64,000 nt of DNA from Ilumatobacteraceae bacterium (lineage in GTDB: Bacteria; Actinomycetota; Acidimicrobiia; Acidimicrobiales; Ilumatobacteraceae), in contig JAOBWK010000095.1 in assembly GCA_025463305.1 (NCBI GenBank), forward strand, positions 62,001 through 126,000, in the 5' to 3' direction. Position 1 is the stretch's first letter, and each line of letters begins with the position of its first letter. Shown here one piece after another: positions 1-7,991 of the stretch. The position numbers were made by a program, and so were the translations under genes. Under the pieces are notes generated by a model, which saw only the letters and a program-made list of their open reading frames with translations, made no database searches and was not told the DNA's origin.

Positions 1-138
1 GATCACGTGTTCGTGATGGGTGACAACCGCCCCGGATCCGGCGACAGTCGCGCCTCGCTCGGCCAGGTCGACTACGACCAGATCGTCGGCCGCGCGTTCG
101 TGGTGATCTGGCCGAAGGGCCACTGGAAGTGGCTGTGA
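1..138 (+). CDS. lepB: Signal peptidase I, C-terminal fragment
   Basis: The window opens inside this gene; 45 codons and the TGA stop remain. The translation contains VMGDNRPGSGDSR, the conserved GDNR...SxDSR box of type I signal peptidases, followed by the usual C-terminal pattern QIVGRAFVVIWP. The enzyme cleaves Sec and Tat signal peptides at the outer face of the cytoplasmic membrane using a Ser-Lys dyad; the dyad residues lie upstream of the window. It is the last core gene before the accessory array that fills the next 9 kb. Confidence 0.9.
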   Translation, partial: DHVFVMGDNRPGSGDSRASLGQVDYDQIVGRAFVVIWPKGHWKWL

Positions 139-183
139 ACGTCAGCCGACCGGTCGTGCCTCGCGTATCGGGGCGAACACACG

Positions 184-468
184 GTGACGGCCGACGGCGC
201 GATCGACGGCGCTGGGGTGATCCTCTTCGGATTCCTCGTCTTCGTCCTGCCCTTCGCTGCCGCATCGTTTCTCGCCCTACGAAGTCGCTTGGTCAGCCCC
301 TGGGTCGTGGTTGCACTCGCGGTGGGCGCCGGCGGGCTCTTCGCATCCGTGCGGCCAGGCAACCTTGAAGCCCTGTGGTTTGTGTATGCGCTTGTTGCGG
401 CAGTAGCCCTCCTCGGGTTGGCGGGTGTTGCCGGAAGGCTCGTGCTGCACGTCAATCGCACCCGGTAA
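184..468 (+). CDS. Small hypothetical membrane protein
   Basis: A 94-residue protein starting at GTG 184. Three hydrophobic stretches (about residues 12-31, 37-53 and 63-85) predict three membrane-spanning helices with a short basic C-terminus (HVNRTR). No family was recognised. It lies 45 bp after lepB and 5 bp before the first hairpin repeat, so it is the first candidate cassette gene of the array. The reading frame has the high GC3 of its neighbours, which supports it as real. Confidence 0.55.
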   Translation: MTADGAIDGAGVILFGFLVFVLPFAAASFLALRSRLVSPWVVVALAVGAGGLFASVRPGNLEALWFVYALVAAVALLGLAGVAGRLVLHVNRTR

Positions 469-473
469 CTCAC

Positions 474-552
474 CGGCCGAATACCGGCCCGCCGCTCATG
501 GCGCAAGAGCGACGGACGATGCAGAAAATCGAGCGCAGATCGGCAGATTCGT
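474..552 (+). repeat. Array hairpin copy 1
   Basis: The left arm begins CGAATACCGGCCCGC and the right arm is GATCGGCAGATTCG, which is partly complementary to it. The inner part GGCGCAAGAGC...GATGCAGAAAATCGAGC closely matches copy 2. It lies just after the stop of the small membrane protein gene. Confidence 0.6.
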
Positions 553-634
553 GTTCGCCCAGAGGCTGCGGGCGGACGTCCTGTTCTAATCTCGTCGCCG
601 ACGTGGCCCTCCGACCAGGTCTCTGATTGATTGG

Positions 635-1618
635 ATGTGCGGGATGTCGTCACGCTTCACACTTCGCTCCTGCGCGTTCGTCGTCGCAGTTGCCCTTGCT
701 AGCGCGGGGTGTTCATCATCGTCGAAGGGCGCTTCGACGACGGCCCCGGCTGTCACTGTTGCCGGTTCGGCGGTCACCGATTCGACATCGCCAGCGACGG
801 CTGCGTCAGACGCAACGACGTCGGCCACCGAGGCAACGCAAGCAACGACACCGACGAGTGATGGGTCTGCCTCGACCACACCAGGAACCGACGTGCCCGC
901 CACCGACGCCCCGGCGACTTCGACCACGATCGTCGATCAACGCATCGGCGACTTGAGCCTGCCGATCGTCGGTGTCTACGACGTCAAAGACGGTGTGCTC
1001 GCGTCGGGGGTGGACCCGTCCTACGCCAAGGTGTGGGGACGGTTCAACCAGCTGGTGGACGCGACCCAGTTCCCGGCAATCACATTGTTCGTCGCGCTCG
1101 ACGTGAAGTCCTCGGCGGAAGGCATCGCTGGTGCTGTGGCATCGATCGAGAACGACCCGACGCACTACTACGTGGCCCTGGATGTCAGCGGCGGTGTCAG
1201 CGGAAAGAGCCTTGACGGGGCAATGATCCACGAGTTCGCCCACTACTTGACGTTGAACCCTGATCAGATCTCGCTCGACACGAGCGGCGCGGCTTCGTGT
1301 CCGATCTCCACGTTCAATGGTCGGTGCCCGCAGCCCGGCTCGTACCTCGGCGACTTCGAGGCTGCGTTCTGGGCTGGGTACACCGACGACAAGGCCGACG
1401 CCACGCAGGCCGCCCAGGACACCCGCTTCGCAACCGGTGACTTCGTCAGCCAGTACTCGACGATCAACCCGGACGAAGACATCGCCGAGACCTTCTTGTT
1501 CTGGGTGCGAGAAGACGCCGCGCCGACTGGTGACTCCGTGCTCGACCAGAAGCTTCGCTTCTTCGACGCCTACCCCGAACTCGTCAAGATCAAGGAACAC
1601 ATCCTCGCGTCGCTCTAG
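635..1618 (+). CDS. Lipoprotein with zinc-metalloprotease-like HExxH motif
   Basis: A 327-residue predicted lipoprotein. A signal peptide ends in the lipobox ASAGC (Cys about residue 26), followed by a Thr/Ala/Ser-rich linker to about residue 100. The folded part contains HEFAH near residue 199, the zinc-binding HExxH signature, and later NPDEDIAETFLFWV, a typical position for the third zinc ligand of gluzincin-type peptidases. Peptidase activity is inferred from these motifs; the family is not otherwise recognised. ATG 635 is used; ATG 644 gives a cleaner signal peptide. Its stop codon touches hairpin copy 2. Confidence 0.7.
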   Translation: MCGMSSRFTLRSCAFVVAVALASAGCSSSSKGASTTAPAVTVAGSAVTDSTSPATAASDATTSATEATQATTPTSDGSASTTPGTDVPATDAPATSTTIVDQRIGDLSLPIVGVYDVKDGVLASGVDPSYAKVWGRFNQLVDATQFPAITLFVALDVKSSAEGIAGAVASIENDPTHYYVALDVSGGVSGKSLDGAMIHEFAHYLTLNPDQISLDTSGAASCPISTFNGRCPQPGSYLGDFEAAFWAGYTDDKADATQAAQDTRFATGDFVSQYSTINPDEDIAETFLFWVREDAAPTGDSVLDQKLRFFDAYPELVKIKEHILASL

Positions 1619-1932
1619 CGCCGAATGCCCGCTCCATGCTCCGGCGCAAGGGCCGTCGACGATGCAGAACAACGAACGCCGAGCGGCAGATCGGCGCCCG
1701 GCCTGCAGTGCGCGTAGGCGGACCGAAGGCCGCGCAGCCGTGTCGCCGCATCTTCGACGGAAAGCCTTCTCGGAGGCCAGGTGGGGCAAGCATCATGAGT
1801 GATCGGCTCGCCGTGCAGGACGAGCGTTGCCAGGGAGTGGAGCGCCGCCCGGCTGATGCCGTCGAGGGCGGTGCCGTGATCTTCGGCGAGCAGACGACGC
1901 AGCTCATCGACGAGATCGAGCTCTGAAGGCAT
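1615..1932 (-). CDS. Hypothetical protein running into hairpin copy 2
   Basis: A 105-residue ORF on the minus strand starting at ATG 1932, beginning MPSELDLVDELRRLLAED. Codon use in the first 75 codons is like that of real genes nearby. The last 27 or so codons are supplied by hairpin copy 2, and the stop overlaps the stop region of the convergent lipoprotein gene. No family or signal peptide was recognised. It could be a helical cytoplasmic protein. A plus-strand ORF covering the same bases looks less gene-like. Confidence 0.45.
   Translation of the reverse strand: MPSELDLVDELRRLLAEDHGTALDGISRAALHSLATLVLHGEPITHDACPTWPPRRLSVEDAATRLRGLRSAYAHCRPGADLPLGVRCSASSTALAPEHGAGIRR
1618..1697 (+). repeat. 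Array hairpin copy 2
   Basis: An 80 bp imperfect palindrome. The left arm GCGCCGAATGCCCGCTC (1618-1634) pairs with the right arm GAGCGGCAGATCGGCGC (1681-1697), with an unpaired extra C in the left arm and a mismatch near AT. The inner part reads GGCGCAAGGGC...GATGCAGAAC, shared with copies 1, 7 and 8. Confidence 0.75.
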
Positions 1933-2210
1933 CACGATCGGCGCGCCCGTGTCTGGCGGTCGAACGGTGCGGGAGCGGCAAGCGTGAGACTCCGGCGATG
2001 ACTTCACCCTGTACTTGTCGTCTCGTTACCGGTAGGCCCGCGACCAACAACAAGCTCGACCGTGGCGCCTGGGTCGACGGACTGCCCGCAACACCCGAGG
2101 CAGATCAATGCGCCGCTGTTCGTGCACTGGAGCAACCACGGCGCCCGGACCAGTCCAATCGGTGCATTGGGCCGCTCACGAGGTGTCGTCAGCCGCGTTA
2201 CGATCTGGGG

Positions 2211-3695
2211 GTGCGGCGACCAGTGTGCGGGATCGTGCTCGCGTGCGCGATCGGCGTGTCGATGGTCAGCTGCGACTCCAAAGGCCCGAGCGGCGTTTCA
2301 CCCGACGGTGATCCCGCACCGACATCAGCGACGGCTGCGATAACCGTGTCGACTGCCGTTACCGGGAGCACTGGGCCAATCTCCGCCGCACCGGCGGGGA
2401 GCACGTCAAACGTGCCTGACCTCACGAGCCGGACGTCGCTTCTCCCAGTCGTGACGCCCACGAGCGACACAACGGTGCCTTCCGAATCGATCGATCCCGT
2501 ACCGGGCGCGCCAGTGGCGTCCCTGTCGCTTCCACCACCGTTCGCGATGTCTGGGCAGTCGCTCACCGTGTACGCCGTTTCGGTCAACCAGGAATCGCCG
2601 CGAGGGGTTGTGTGTTCTTCTGGCTGCCCGGTTTCGGGCCCGTGGACCGGGCCAATCACCGCAGACGGTCTCACTCGAATCGTCATCCCCGGAGCGGCCG
2701 TCAGAGGCCCCACACTGTCATTGCAAGCGGTCGACATGCAGGCAGGTACACGCAGCGCGGCGGTGACGGTGCCCGTCGTCCCCGACAACAAGATCGCGCT
2801 GTCGGACGTCCACATTCCGGCAAGCCAAGCGCTTGATCTCTCATGGGGAACCGGCGACGACCAAGTCGGCAGGACACCGCCCGGATCGGACCTGTCGGAC
2901 GGGCCACGGTCGTTCATCTACGACGCAGCGAACGAGCAGGTCGTCGTGGTCGACACGCTCAACGATCGACTCCTCGTCTCAAAACTGGCCGGTCGGATGT
3001 CCGCGTCCGAGCCGATCCCCGACGCCAAGCAAGACCTCAGCGACATCGTCGGGACGACACCTGGTGGACCGCTCCTCGCGACCAGCTTCTACTCCGTCAC
3101 CGACCCAACCACTCACCAACACCACATCCGAGTGACGATCTTCTCGATCGCAACTGACGGCACCAGCACCCAGCTGATCGACGGTGAAGTGCCGTTCAAC
3201 ACCCCGGAGAACCTTCGCCTCGTCTACGACACCGCCGCCGACATGCTCTGGGCAGACATCGGCAACGGAACCCTGTACTCAATGGCCGAGCACCTGCTCG
3301 CAGGCACCCCGACATACGTGCCCCAGAAGATCACACGCCCATGGATCACCTCAGCTCCCACGCCGGCGGGATTCGCGCTGCAGTACGACAACGCCACCCT
3401 GCCCGTGGCCGCCGCCGGCACCGTGCTGAACATCTTGGACATCGACGTCTCTGCTGATGGTCGCTTGTGGTTCCTCGTCGGACGAGACGCGCCACCAGGC
3501 ACTTCCGACGTCCAACTCGCCTGCCTGGACCTACCGCGACGCCGAGCACAAGAAACCCCCATTGCCTGGCCACCACCCAACTCGACGTTCATCCGGTCGA
3601 TGCGCGAATCCGATGACGTGGCCCTGGTCTACAGCGGTGGAGACAACGGTGTCACGTTCTCGCAGTACCCGGCCTCCGTGTGCCCGTCCAGCTGA
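2211..3695 (+). CDS. Large lipoprotein with beta-propeller-like C-terminal half
   Basis: A 494-residue predicted lipoprotein from GTG 2211. The signal peptide VRRPVCGIVLACAIGVSMVSC ends in lipobox MVSC, followed by a Thr/Ser/Pro-rich linker to about residue 110. From about residue 220 the sequence has NHL-like strands such as SFIYDAANEQVVVVDTLNDR, suggesting a partial beta-propeller. No enzyme motif is visible. It is the longest gene of the array. An open frame extends upstream to 1998, but the lipoprotein signal fixes the start at 2211. Confidence 0.65.
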   Translation: MRRPVCGIVLACAIGVSMVSCDSKGPSGVSPDGDPAPTSATAAITVSTAVTGSTGPISAAPAGSTSNVPDLTSRTSLLPVVTPTSDTTVPSESIDPVPGAPVASLSLPPPFAMSGQSLTVYAVSVNQESPRGVVCSSGCPVSGPWTGPITADGLTRIVIPGAAVRGPTLSLQAVDMQAGTRSAAVTVPVVPDNKIALSDVHIPASQALDLSWGTGDDQVGRTPPGSDLSDGPRSFIYDAANEQVVVVDTLNDRLLVSKLAGRMSASEPIPDAKQDLSDIVGTTPGGPLLATSFYSVTDPTTHQHHIRVTIFSIATDGTSTQLIDGEVPFNTPENLRLVYDTAADMLWADIGNGTLYSMAEHLLAGTPTYVPQKITRPWITSAPTPAGFALQYDNATLPVAAAGTVLNILDIDVSADGRLWFLVGRDAPPGTSDVQLACLDLPRRRAQETPIAWPPPNSTFIRSMRESDDVALVYSGGDNGVTFSQYPASVCPSS

Positions 3696-3963
3696 CTTGC
3701 AGTCGACGTCGAGCTCACGAACCGAAGGCCTTGCGTCGGGCCGGCTGCCACCGCGGCGACACCAACCGGGTTCGTGCACCATCGTTGGATTCGAGAGCAT
3801 CAGCCGACGCCGCTCGACTCACGAAGACGCTGACTTCGGTGGCCGTTTGGCTCTTTGCGCGGGGTTGGCGACGGTGCTGAACCCTTTGGAGAACGGTCCG
3901 CCGTCAAGGGTGTAGATACAACGATGGGATCCAGCGTCCGTTTCCACATCGCTCCTTGATGCG
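3696..3963. other. Intergenic stretch in the array, no gene recognised
   Basis: About 270 bp between the large lipoprotein gene and hairpin copy 3. Short ORFs exist on both strands (for example a minus-strand frame across 3819-4000), but none has a signal, motif or convincing codon use. It may be the remains of a cassette. Confidence 0.4.
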
Positions 3964-4016
3964 CAGGATGCCCGATCGCGGCGCGGCTGTCCACCATGCC
4001 GACCGGCAGATCTGGC
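3964..4016 (+). repeat. Array hairpin copy 3
   Basis: The left arm CAGGATGCCCGATCG and right arm CGACCGGCAGATCTGG pair imperfectly, with the usual extra C in the left arm. At about 53 bp it is one of the shortest copies. It separates the large lipoprotein region from the inverted I78-like gene. Confidence 0.6.
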
Positions 4017-4024
4017 GGTCCTGA

Positions 4025-4321
4025 CTAACCGATGAATTGAATCTCCGTGACGACGCCACGCGTGACAACCACGTTGACCCGTCTCGGGCGGTAGTCCATC
4101 AATGCCCCAGCACCCCGACTGTCTTCCACCACCACGCGCACTTCGCATCCAAGCGGCCGAAGGTGATGAACGAATTCGGCGGCGCTCTCACCGATGAAGG
4201 GTGACGCCAGCGCCTGGATTCGGAGAGCATTTTCCGATCTCGCCGCTCGAGACTCGCGCTGGTGCGTAGCAAGATCGAAACGGTCGACGTCGCGATGGTT
4301 GGGGTCCGGCACCAAACGCAT
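4025..4321 (-). CDS. I78-like peptidase-inhibitor-type small protein
   Basis: A 98-residue protein on the minus strand, starting at ATG 4321. The C-terminal 60 residues fit the small I78 / potato-inhibitor-I-like fold: PFIGESAAEFVHHLRPLG, then a strand VRVVVEDS, then DYRPRRVNVVVTRGVVTEI, which matches the family pattern DYRPDRlNv...GvvT. Family members bind subtilisin-type proteases by an exposed loop; activity here is inferred. There is no obvious signal peptide, although the N-terminal 38 residues are charged and unassigned. The gene lies between hairpin copies 3 and 4, opposite to the hairpin polarity. Confidence 0.6.
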   Translation of the reverse strand: MRLVPDPNHRDVDRFDLATHQRESRAARSENALRIQALASPFIGESAAEFVHHLRPLGCEVRVVVEDSRGAGALMDYRPRRVNVVVTRGVVTEIQFIG

Positions 4322-4372
4322 GGTGCCCGCTCTTCGCTCTTCGCGCAAGCGAACTGTGGGGAGCGGAATCGT

Positions 4373-4463
4373 GGATACTTGGGCGATCGCTGGTCGGCGC
4401 GGGCGCCAGGCTGTCGCCGTCGACCGACCTCCTCGGAGGTCACCGAACGGCAGATATGTCGCG
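4373..4463 (+). repeat. Array hairpin copy 4 (divergent)
   Basis: The right arm CACCGAACGGCAGATATG is clear; the left arm (around GGATACTTGGGCGATCG) is degenerate. A local palindrome GACCTCCTCGGAGGTC sits inside it. It lies between the I78-like gene and the frameshifted lipoprotein gene. Confidence 0.45.
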
Positions 4464-4528
4464 TCGTGTCGCGGTGGCTTACCTGGAGATGCCTGGAACC
4501 TCGAGCCGTCCGCCGACGTCCCACGAGC

Positions 4529-5064
4529 GTGCGGCAGCTCAGACCTCTCCTCTTCGTTCTCGTTGTCGGACTCGGCGCCGGATGCACCGCTCACAGCTCG
4601 TCGTCGGCACTCAGCAACGCGACGACCGGAGCGACCGCCAACAACACCACGCAAGCCACGTCGCCAGTCACGACGGATGCAAGCGCCGATCCGACCATCA
4701 CGATCCGCAGACCGACATGTGCCGGGACGACTGCAGCTGAGGTCGCCAACACATTCGTCAAGGCCGTCATCTCCGGAGATCGCTCCACCTACGGGCAGTG
4801 CGTTGTCGATCACCACGAACTCGACACGTCCGCCCTCCGACAGTTCCTCGCTGACGGACATCATCGGCAGGTAGTACAGGGAACGTGTTTCCCCGTGGCG
4901 TGGTGACCTACTTCGGGTTCACATCAGAATGCAGTCTCAACGGAATGGCCATCACGGTTGAGCGAGAAGCGGTCAACGAGTACTCCGTCACATCGATCGT
5001 GAGCTTCACTGATTCCACCACGGTTGGCCAGACCGAGCCCTCCTATCCGGACGACTGCAGCTGA
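4529..5064 (+). pseudogene. Lipoprotein gene with apparent frameshift
   Basis: GTG 4529 starts a typical lipoprotein (VRQLRPLLFVLVVGLGAGC, lipobox GAGC) followed by a Thr/Ser-rich linker and a domain beginning TCAGTTAAEVANTFVKAV. This frame stops at 4904-4906. Immediately after, another frame reads VTYFGFTSECSLNGMAITV onward with good codon use and ends in PSYPDDCS at 5064. The two parts look like one protein of about 175 residues broken near 4890-4906 by a one-base change, or by a sequencing error. Function is unknown. Confidence 0.5.
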
Positions 5065-5096
5065 CGACTCGGAGGGCCGGGTCAGCCGATGCGCCG

Positions 5097-5189
5097 CTAT
5101 TGCCCGACGAGGCCCGCCAGGCTCTTGCGGCACAAGTAGCCGTGCTGATTTACGGGGGTGACACGACCCTCGCCGATCGGCAGATATGG
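5097..5189 (+). repeat. Array hairpin copy 5
   Basis: The left arm CTATTGCCCGACGAGG pairs with the right arm CCTCGCCGATCGGCAGATATGG; again the left arm carries CCC where the right needs only two. It is 93 bp long and follows the frameshifted lipoprotein gene. Confidence 0.65.
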
Positions 5190-5388
5190 AGCCCAGCGAC
5201 CTCAGGTTCGGCCGTCGAGAACGCGTCGTCGCCCGACCAGCCCTCCACAGCAAACAACAATCGCGGACCAGCCCACGCCTCGCCCCAGGGCGCGACGCAT
5301 GGTGGCCACGGCAATCACGCCCGACATCGTCGCCCTCTTCGTGAGCCCGTGGCAACCAAACACTTGGCGACCGAGCGGCGGACGTGGG
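5190..5388. other. Intergenic stretch with a possible tiny ORF
   Basis: About 200 bp between hairpin copy 5 and the next lipoprotein gene. A 41-codon minus-strand ORF (ATG 5327 to 5202) has one hydrophobic stretch, but support is weak. The right part contains GACCGAGCGGCGGACGTGGG, which resembles a decayed right arm of the array hairpin. Confidence 0.3.
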
Positions 5389-6036
5389 TCAGCCAGCGGC
5401 GACGATCGCAGCTTCGTAGCTGAGCGGGTCCACGCATCCCGATGTTCCACATCCCGAGATTCCCTCAGCGCCGACGTGGGCCGTACCGGGGTATGCAGCG
5501 ACGAACGTGGCACAGACAGAGTCCGTGGGGCAGGCGCCCCGGTCCTTGATCGGTGTCAGCACCGCGGCATTGTCGCTCTGAGGCACTTCGATGTTCGATC
5601 CCGCCTCGGTTCGCCAATCAGCGGGAGGTGTCATCACGAAGCGGACGATCGCGTTCGTCTCGACACGAAACACCGCTGATTGCAGTTGAGGGTCGTAGTT
5701 CGCGAGGTCCAGAATCTGATCGCTCGTCACGACCAGATGCAGGGGCCCACCCGCGGTCGTCGCGCCTGTTGGATCAGGCGGACCGTCAGCCAGGGTTGTC
5801 GTCGTGGACGGCGCCGTTGATGGCGATGGAGTGGTCGACGTTTCCTCATCGAGCGACGCGACACCGATTGTGGTGGTGCTCGCCATCGACGATGTCGACA
5901 TCTCCATCGATTGTGTCGTCGGCGCAGCACCCGGCGACGTTGCGGTCCCGCACGAGATCAAAGCGAATCCGCACATAGCCGCCATGCCCGCCAACCCGGC
6001 GAACATCCAAATGTCTGTCGCCCGATCGGTCGTCAC
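5389..6036 (-). CDS. Predicted lipoprotein, unknown function
   Basis: A 215-residue protein from GTG 6036. The signal region FAGLAGMAAMCGFALISC ends in lipobox LISC, followed by a long Thr/Ser/Pro linker. The folded part contains paired cysteines (GACPTDSVC and SGCGTSGCVD), suggesting disulfides outside the cell. No known domain was recognised. ATG 6006 is an alternative start, but leaves no charged n-region. The gene is opposite to the hairpin polarity. Confidence 0.6.
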   Translation of the reverse strand: MTTDRATDIWMFAGLAGMAAMCGFALISCGTATSPGAAPTTQSMEMSTSSMASTTTIGVASLDEETSTTPSPSTAPSTTTTLADGPPDPTGATTAGGPLHLVVTSDQILDLANYDPQLQSAVFRVETNAIVRFVMTPPADWRTEAGSNIEVPQSDNAAVLTPIKDRGACPTDSVCATFVAAYPGTAHVGAEGISGCGTSGCVDPLSYEAAIVAAG

Positions 6037-6087
6037 AACTGGTTCCGACGATCGAGCGACCTCATTTGGTTCCCGCAGGCCTGCCAC

Positions 6088-6147
6088 CCGATGCCAAACC
6101 GCCTGTCCACACGAGGTGAACGCGGATGGCGCCGATCGGCAGTTCGG
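6088..6147 (+). repeat. Array hairpin copy 6
   Basis: The right arm GCGCCGATCGGCAGTTCGG is well kept; the left arm CCGATGCC is short. It lies upstream of the minus-strand lipoprotein gene and before the next plus-strand gene. Confidence 0.5.
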
Positions 6148-6293
6148 ACTCAGCCGGTATGCCGTATCGCGGCTGGCATCGACCACCTGATACTCCACCC
6201 AACAATCGCATCCGATCGCGTCCTAGCCGCTTCCGGTCGAGTTGCTGGGTCGCCTGCGACCAGCAACGGCTGAGCTGTGTCTATGGTCCGAGG

Positions 6294-6761
6294 ATGCATG
6301 TATCGGCCCTGAGATGTATCGCCGTCCTTGGGCTCGCTGGTGCGCTCGTCGGCTGTTCTGGATCGTCGAAGTCGTCTGTCGCGCCATGCACCCTGTTGAC
6401 CGTTGACCAGATCTCGACGTCAGTCGGCTATCCGGTCACTTCTGGCGCTGCGATCACGTCCGACGCCGATGGTGCTCACGGCTGTCAGTACGGGGTGATA
6501 CTTCCGGACGGATCACGGAATGCTGACGTCGAGATCTGGCTCGGCGGGCATGCCAGCACCACGTTCGAGTCGATGAAGGCTGGAGCCGGGACCGCGGTCG
6601 TCGGCACCCGCAACCCGACGTACTCGATGACCATCGACCGTGTGCCTGCGACTGACAGTGCGGTGAGTCAACGTGGCGACGATTACGTCGCCGTGATCGC
6701 CTACAGCCACAACGGTGCTGCAGGACGGATTGCAGATCTGGCTGCGACCAATCTTCCGTGA
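6294..6761 (+). CDS. DUF3558-like lipoprotein
   Basis: A 155-residue predicted lipoprotein from ATG 6294. The signal peptide ends in lipobox LVGC. The mature part starts with PCTLLTVDQISTSVGYPV and has a second cysteine in AHGCQYGV, a pattern like the actinobacterial DUF3558 lipoproteins (PCxLL..eva..lG followed by C.w). The function of that family is unknown. The open frame continues upstream to 6126 but the lipoprotein signal decides the start. It is followed 16 bp later by hairpin copy 7. Confidence 0.65.
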   Translation: MHVSALRCIAVLGLAGALVGCSGSSKSSVAPCTLLTVDQISTSVGYPVTSGAAITSDADGAHGCQYGVILPDGSRNADVEIWLGGHASTTFESMKAGAGTAVVGTRNPTYSMTIDRVPATDSAVSQRGDDYVAVIAYSHNGAAGRIADLAATNLP

Positions 6762-6777
6762 CTCGGCGGGATCTGCA

Positions 6778-6862
6778 GCCGAAGCTTGAAGCGCTCGTCG
6801 TTGTCGACGAAAGGGCAAGAGTCCGGCGCAGAACATCGAGCGCCGAGCGGCAGTTCGGGGCG
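6778..6862 (+). repeat. Array hairpin copy 7
   Basis: The left arm GCCGAAGCTTGAAGCGCTCG is changed relative to the consensus; the right arm GCGCCGAGCGGCAGTTCGG is intact. The inner part GGGCAAGAGTCCGGCGCAGAACATCGAGC is nearly identical to copy 8. Confidence 0.65.
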
Positions 6863-6909
6863 GCAGCACGATGTCGCGCATTTCTGGCGAACTGGTCCAT
6901 ACTTGGCTC

Positions 6910-7260
6910 GTGCGGAGCTTTTCCCCGGCCCTCGTGGCGTTCGTGGTCGGCGTTGGCACGCTCTTCGTCGCAGCTTGCTCCAACGCTTCGACAGCGCAAT
7001 GTGTGCGATCGACAGGCTCCAAGATTTGCTACATGCGGGACGACGCCGCAGGCGGCAGCCTCAATGTGAGCGGCCTCGACCCCGGTTCGACACTGACGGT
7101 CAGTTCGAAGGAATTCGGGACGGCGAAGTACGTCGTCAACGGCGCCGGGACTCTGGACGGCAAGGTCGGATTCGTGCACGGGACGAACTCCTCCGTTGAG
7201 CTCACTGTCACCGGCACGACCGGGTCGAAGCAAGCACTGATCGGCACCTTCAACTCCTGA
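6910..7260 (+). CDS. Small lipoprotein, unknown function
   Basis: A 116-residue protein from GTG 6910. The signal peptide VRSFSPALVAFVVGVGTLFVAAC ends in lipobox VAAC. The mature domain of about 90 residues alternates short beta strands (LNVSGLDPGSTLTV, AKYVVNGAGTLDGKVG) and may be a small beta-sandwich. ATG 6871 in the same frame would add 13 residues ahead of the signal and lies 8 bp after hairpin copy 7. No family was recognised. Confidence 0.6.
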   Translation: MRSFSPALVAFVVGVGTLFVAACSNASTAQCVRSTGSKICYMRDDAAGGSLNVSGLDPGSTLTVSSKEFGTAKYVVNGAGTLDGKVGFVHGTNSSVELTVTGTTGSKQALIGTFNS

Positions 7261-7276
7261 GAGGCGGCGAGCCGCT

Positions 7277-7358
7277 CCGAATGCCCGCTCGACGCTCACA
7301 GCGCAAGGGCGCCACACAGCGCAGAACATCGAGCGCCGAGCGTCGAGCGGCAGACCTG
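7277..7358 (+). repeat. Array hairpin copy 8 (best preserved)
   Basis: The left arm TGCCCGCTCGACGCTC (7282-7297) pairs over its whole length with the right arm GAGCGTCGAGCGGCA (7338-7352), leaving one C of the left arm unpaired. The loop side contains GCGCAAGGGCGCC and GCGCAGAACATCGAGC. Confidence 0.8.
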
Positions 7359-7370
7359 TATCTGCAGCGA

Positions 7371-7970
7371 TCAAGCGATCGGCGGGATCGGGCTGAAGCT
7401 GGACGGCGCGAGGAGTGCCCGAATGACTTGTCCTGTCTCGCAGTTGTACAAGGTCTTGCCTCCGCCGTAGACGAACGCCCTCTCGTCCGTTCGGCCGGTC
7501 GAGGCTCGCCAGGTGATCGCCAGCGCAACGGCTGGGCCGGTGTAGGCGTTGGCCCCGTTCTGCGCGTTGTCGCCGACGTGGCCGACAGCCGAGGTCAGGC
7601 TGAATCGATGGCCGCCGACGTCGCCCGCGAACTTGGCAAGGTCGGCGGGATCGCTGACGACGAGGCCCTCATCGGCCGATCGTCGGCCGGTGCTGATGTA
7701 CCCGGTCAAGGTCGGAACGATCTCGAGTCCATCGCTGAACTCAGACGGCGCTGGTACAAGCTGCTCGATCGTAGACGGGTCGCCCGACTCGAATGAGCCG
7801 AGCAAGCTGCTCAATGCCGCCCGAGCGATCTCGACAGTGCAGGCCGGTCCAGCCGTCGTCGGAGGCGACGATGGAGCCGACCGCCGCTCAGCTGACCCGT
7901 CGCACGCCGACAACGCCGCGAAACATAGGACAGCCCCAACGACGCGTTGGGTCCAGAACGAGCGACGCAT
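7371..7970 (-). CDS. Lipoprotein, unknown function
   Basis: A 199-residue predicted lipoprotein from ATG 7970. The signal peptide MRRSFWTQRVVGAVLCFAAL ends in lipobox LSAC. The mature part begins with CTVEIARAALSSLLGSFESGD, reminiscent of the first helix of NTF2-like folds, and ends with two strands around FVYGGGKTLYNCETGQV. The NTF2-like assignment is tentative. It is opposite in strand to the hairpins on either side. Confidence 0.6.
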   Translation of the reverse strand: MRRSFWTQRVVGAVLCFAALSACDGSAERRSAPSSPPTTAGPACTVEIARAALSSLLGSFESGDPSTIEQLVPAPSEFSDGLEIVPTLTGYISTGRRSADEGLVVSDPADLAKFAGDVGGHRFSLTSAVGHVGDNAQNGANAYTGPAVALAITWRASTGRTDERAFVYGGGKTLYNCETGQVIRALLAPSSFSPIPPIA

Positions 7971-7991
7971 GCATCTCCCTCTTGTCGCGCA

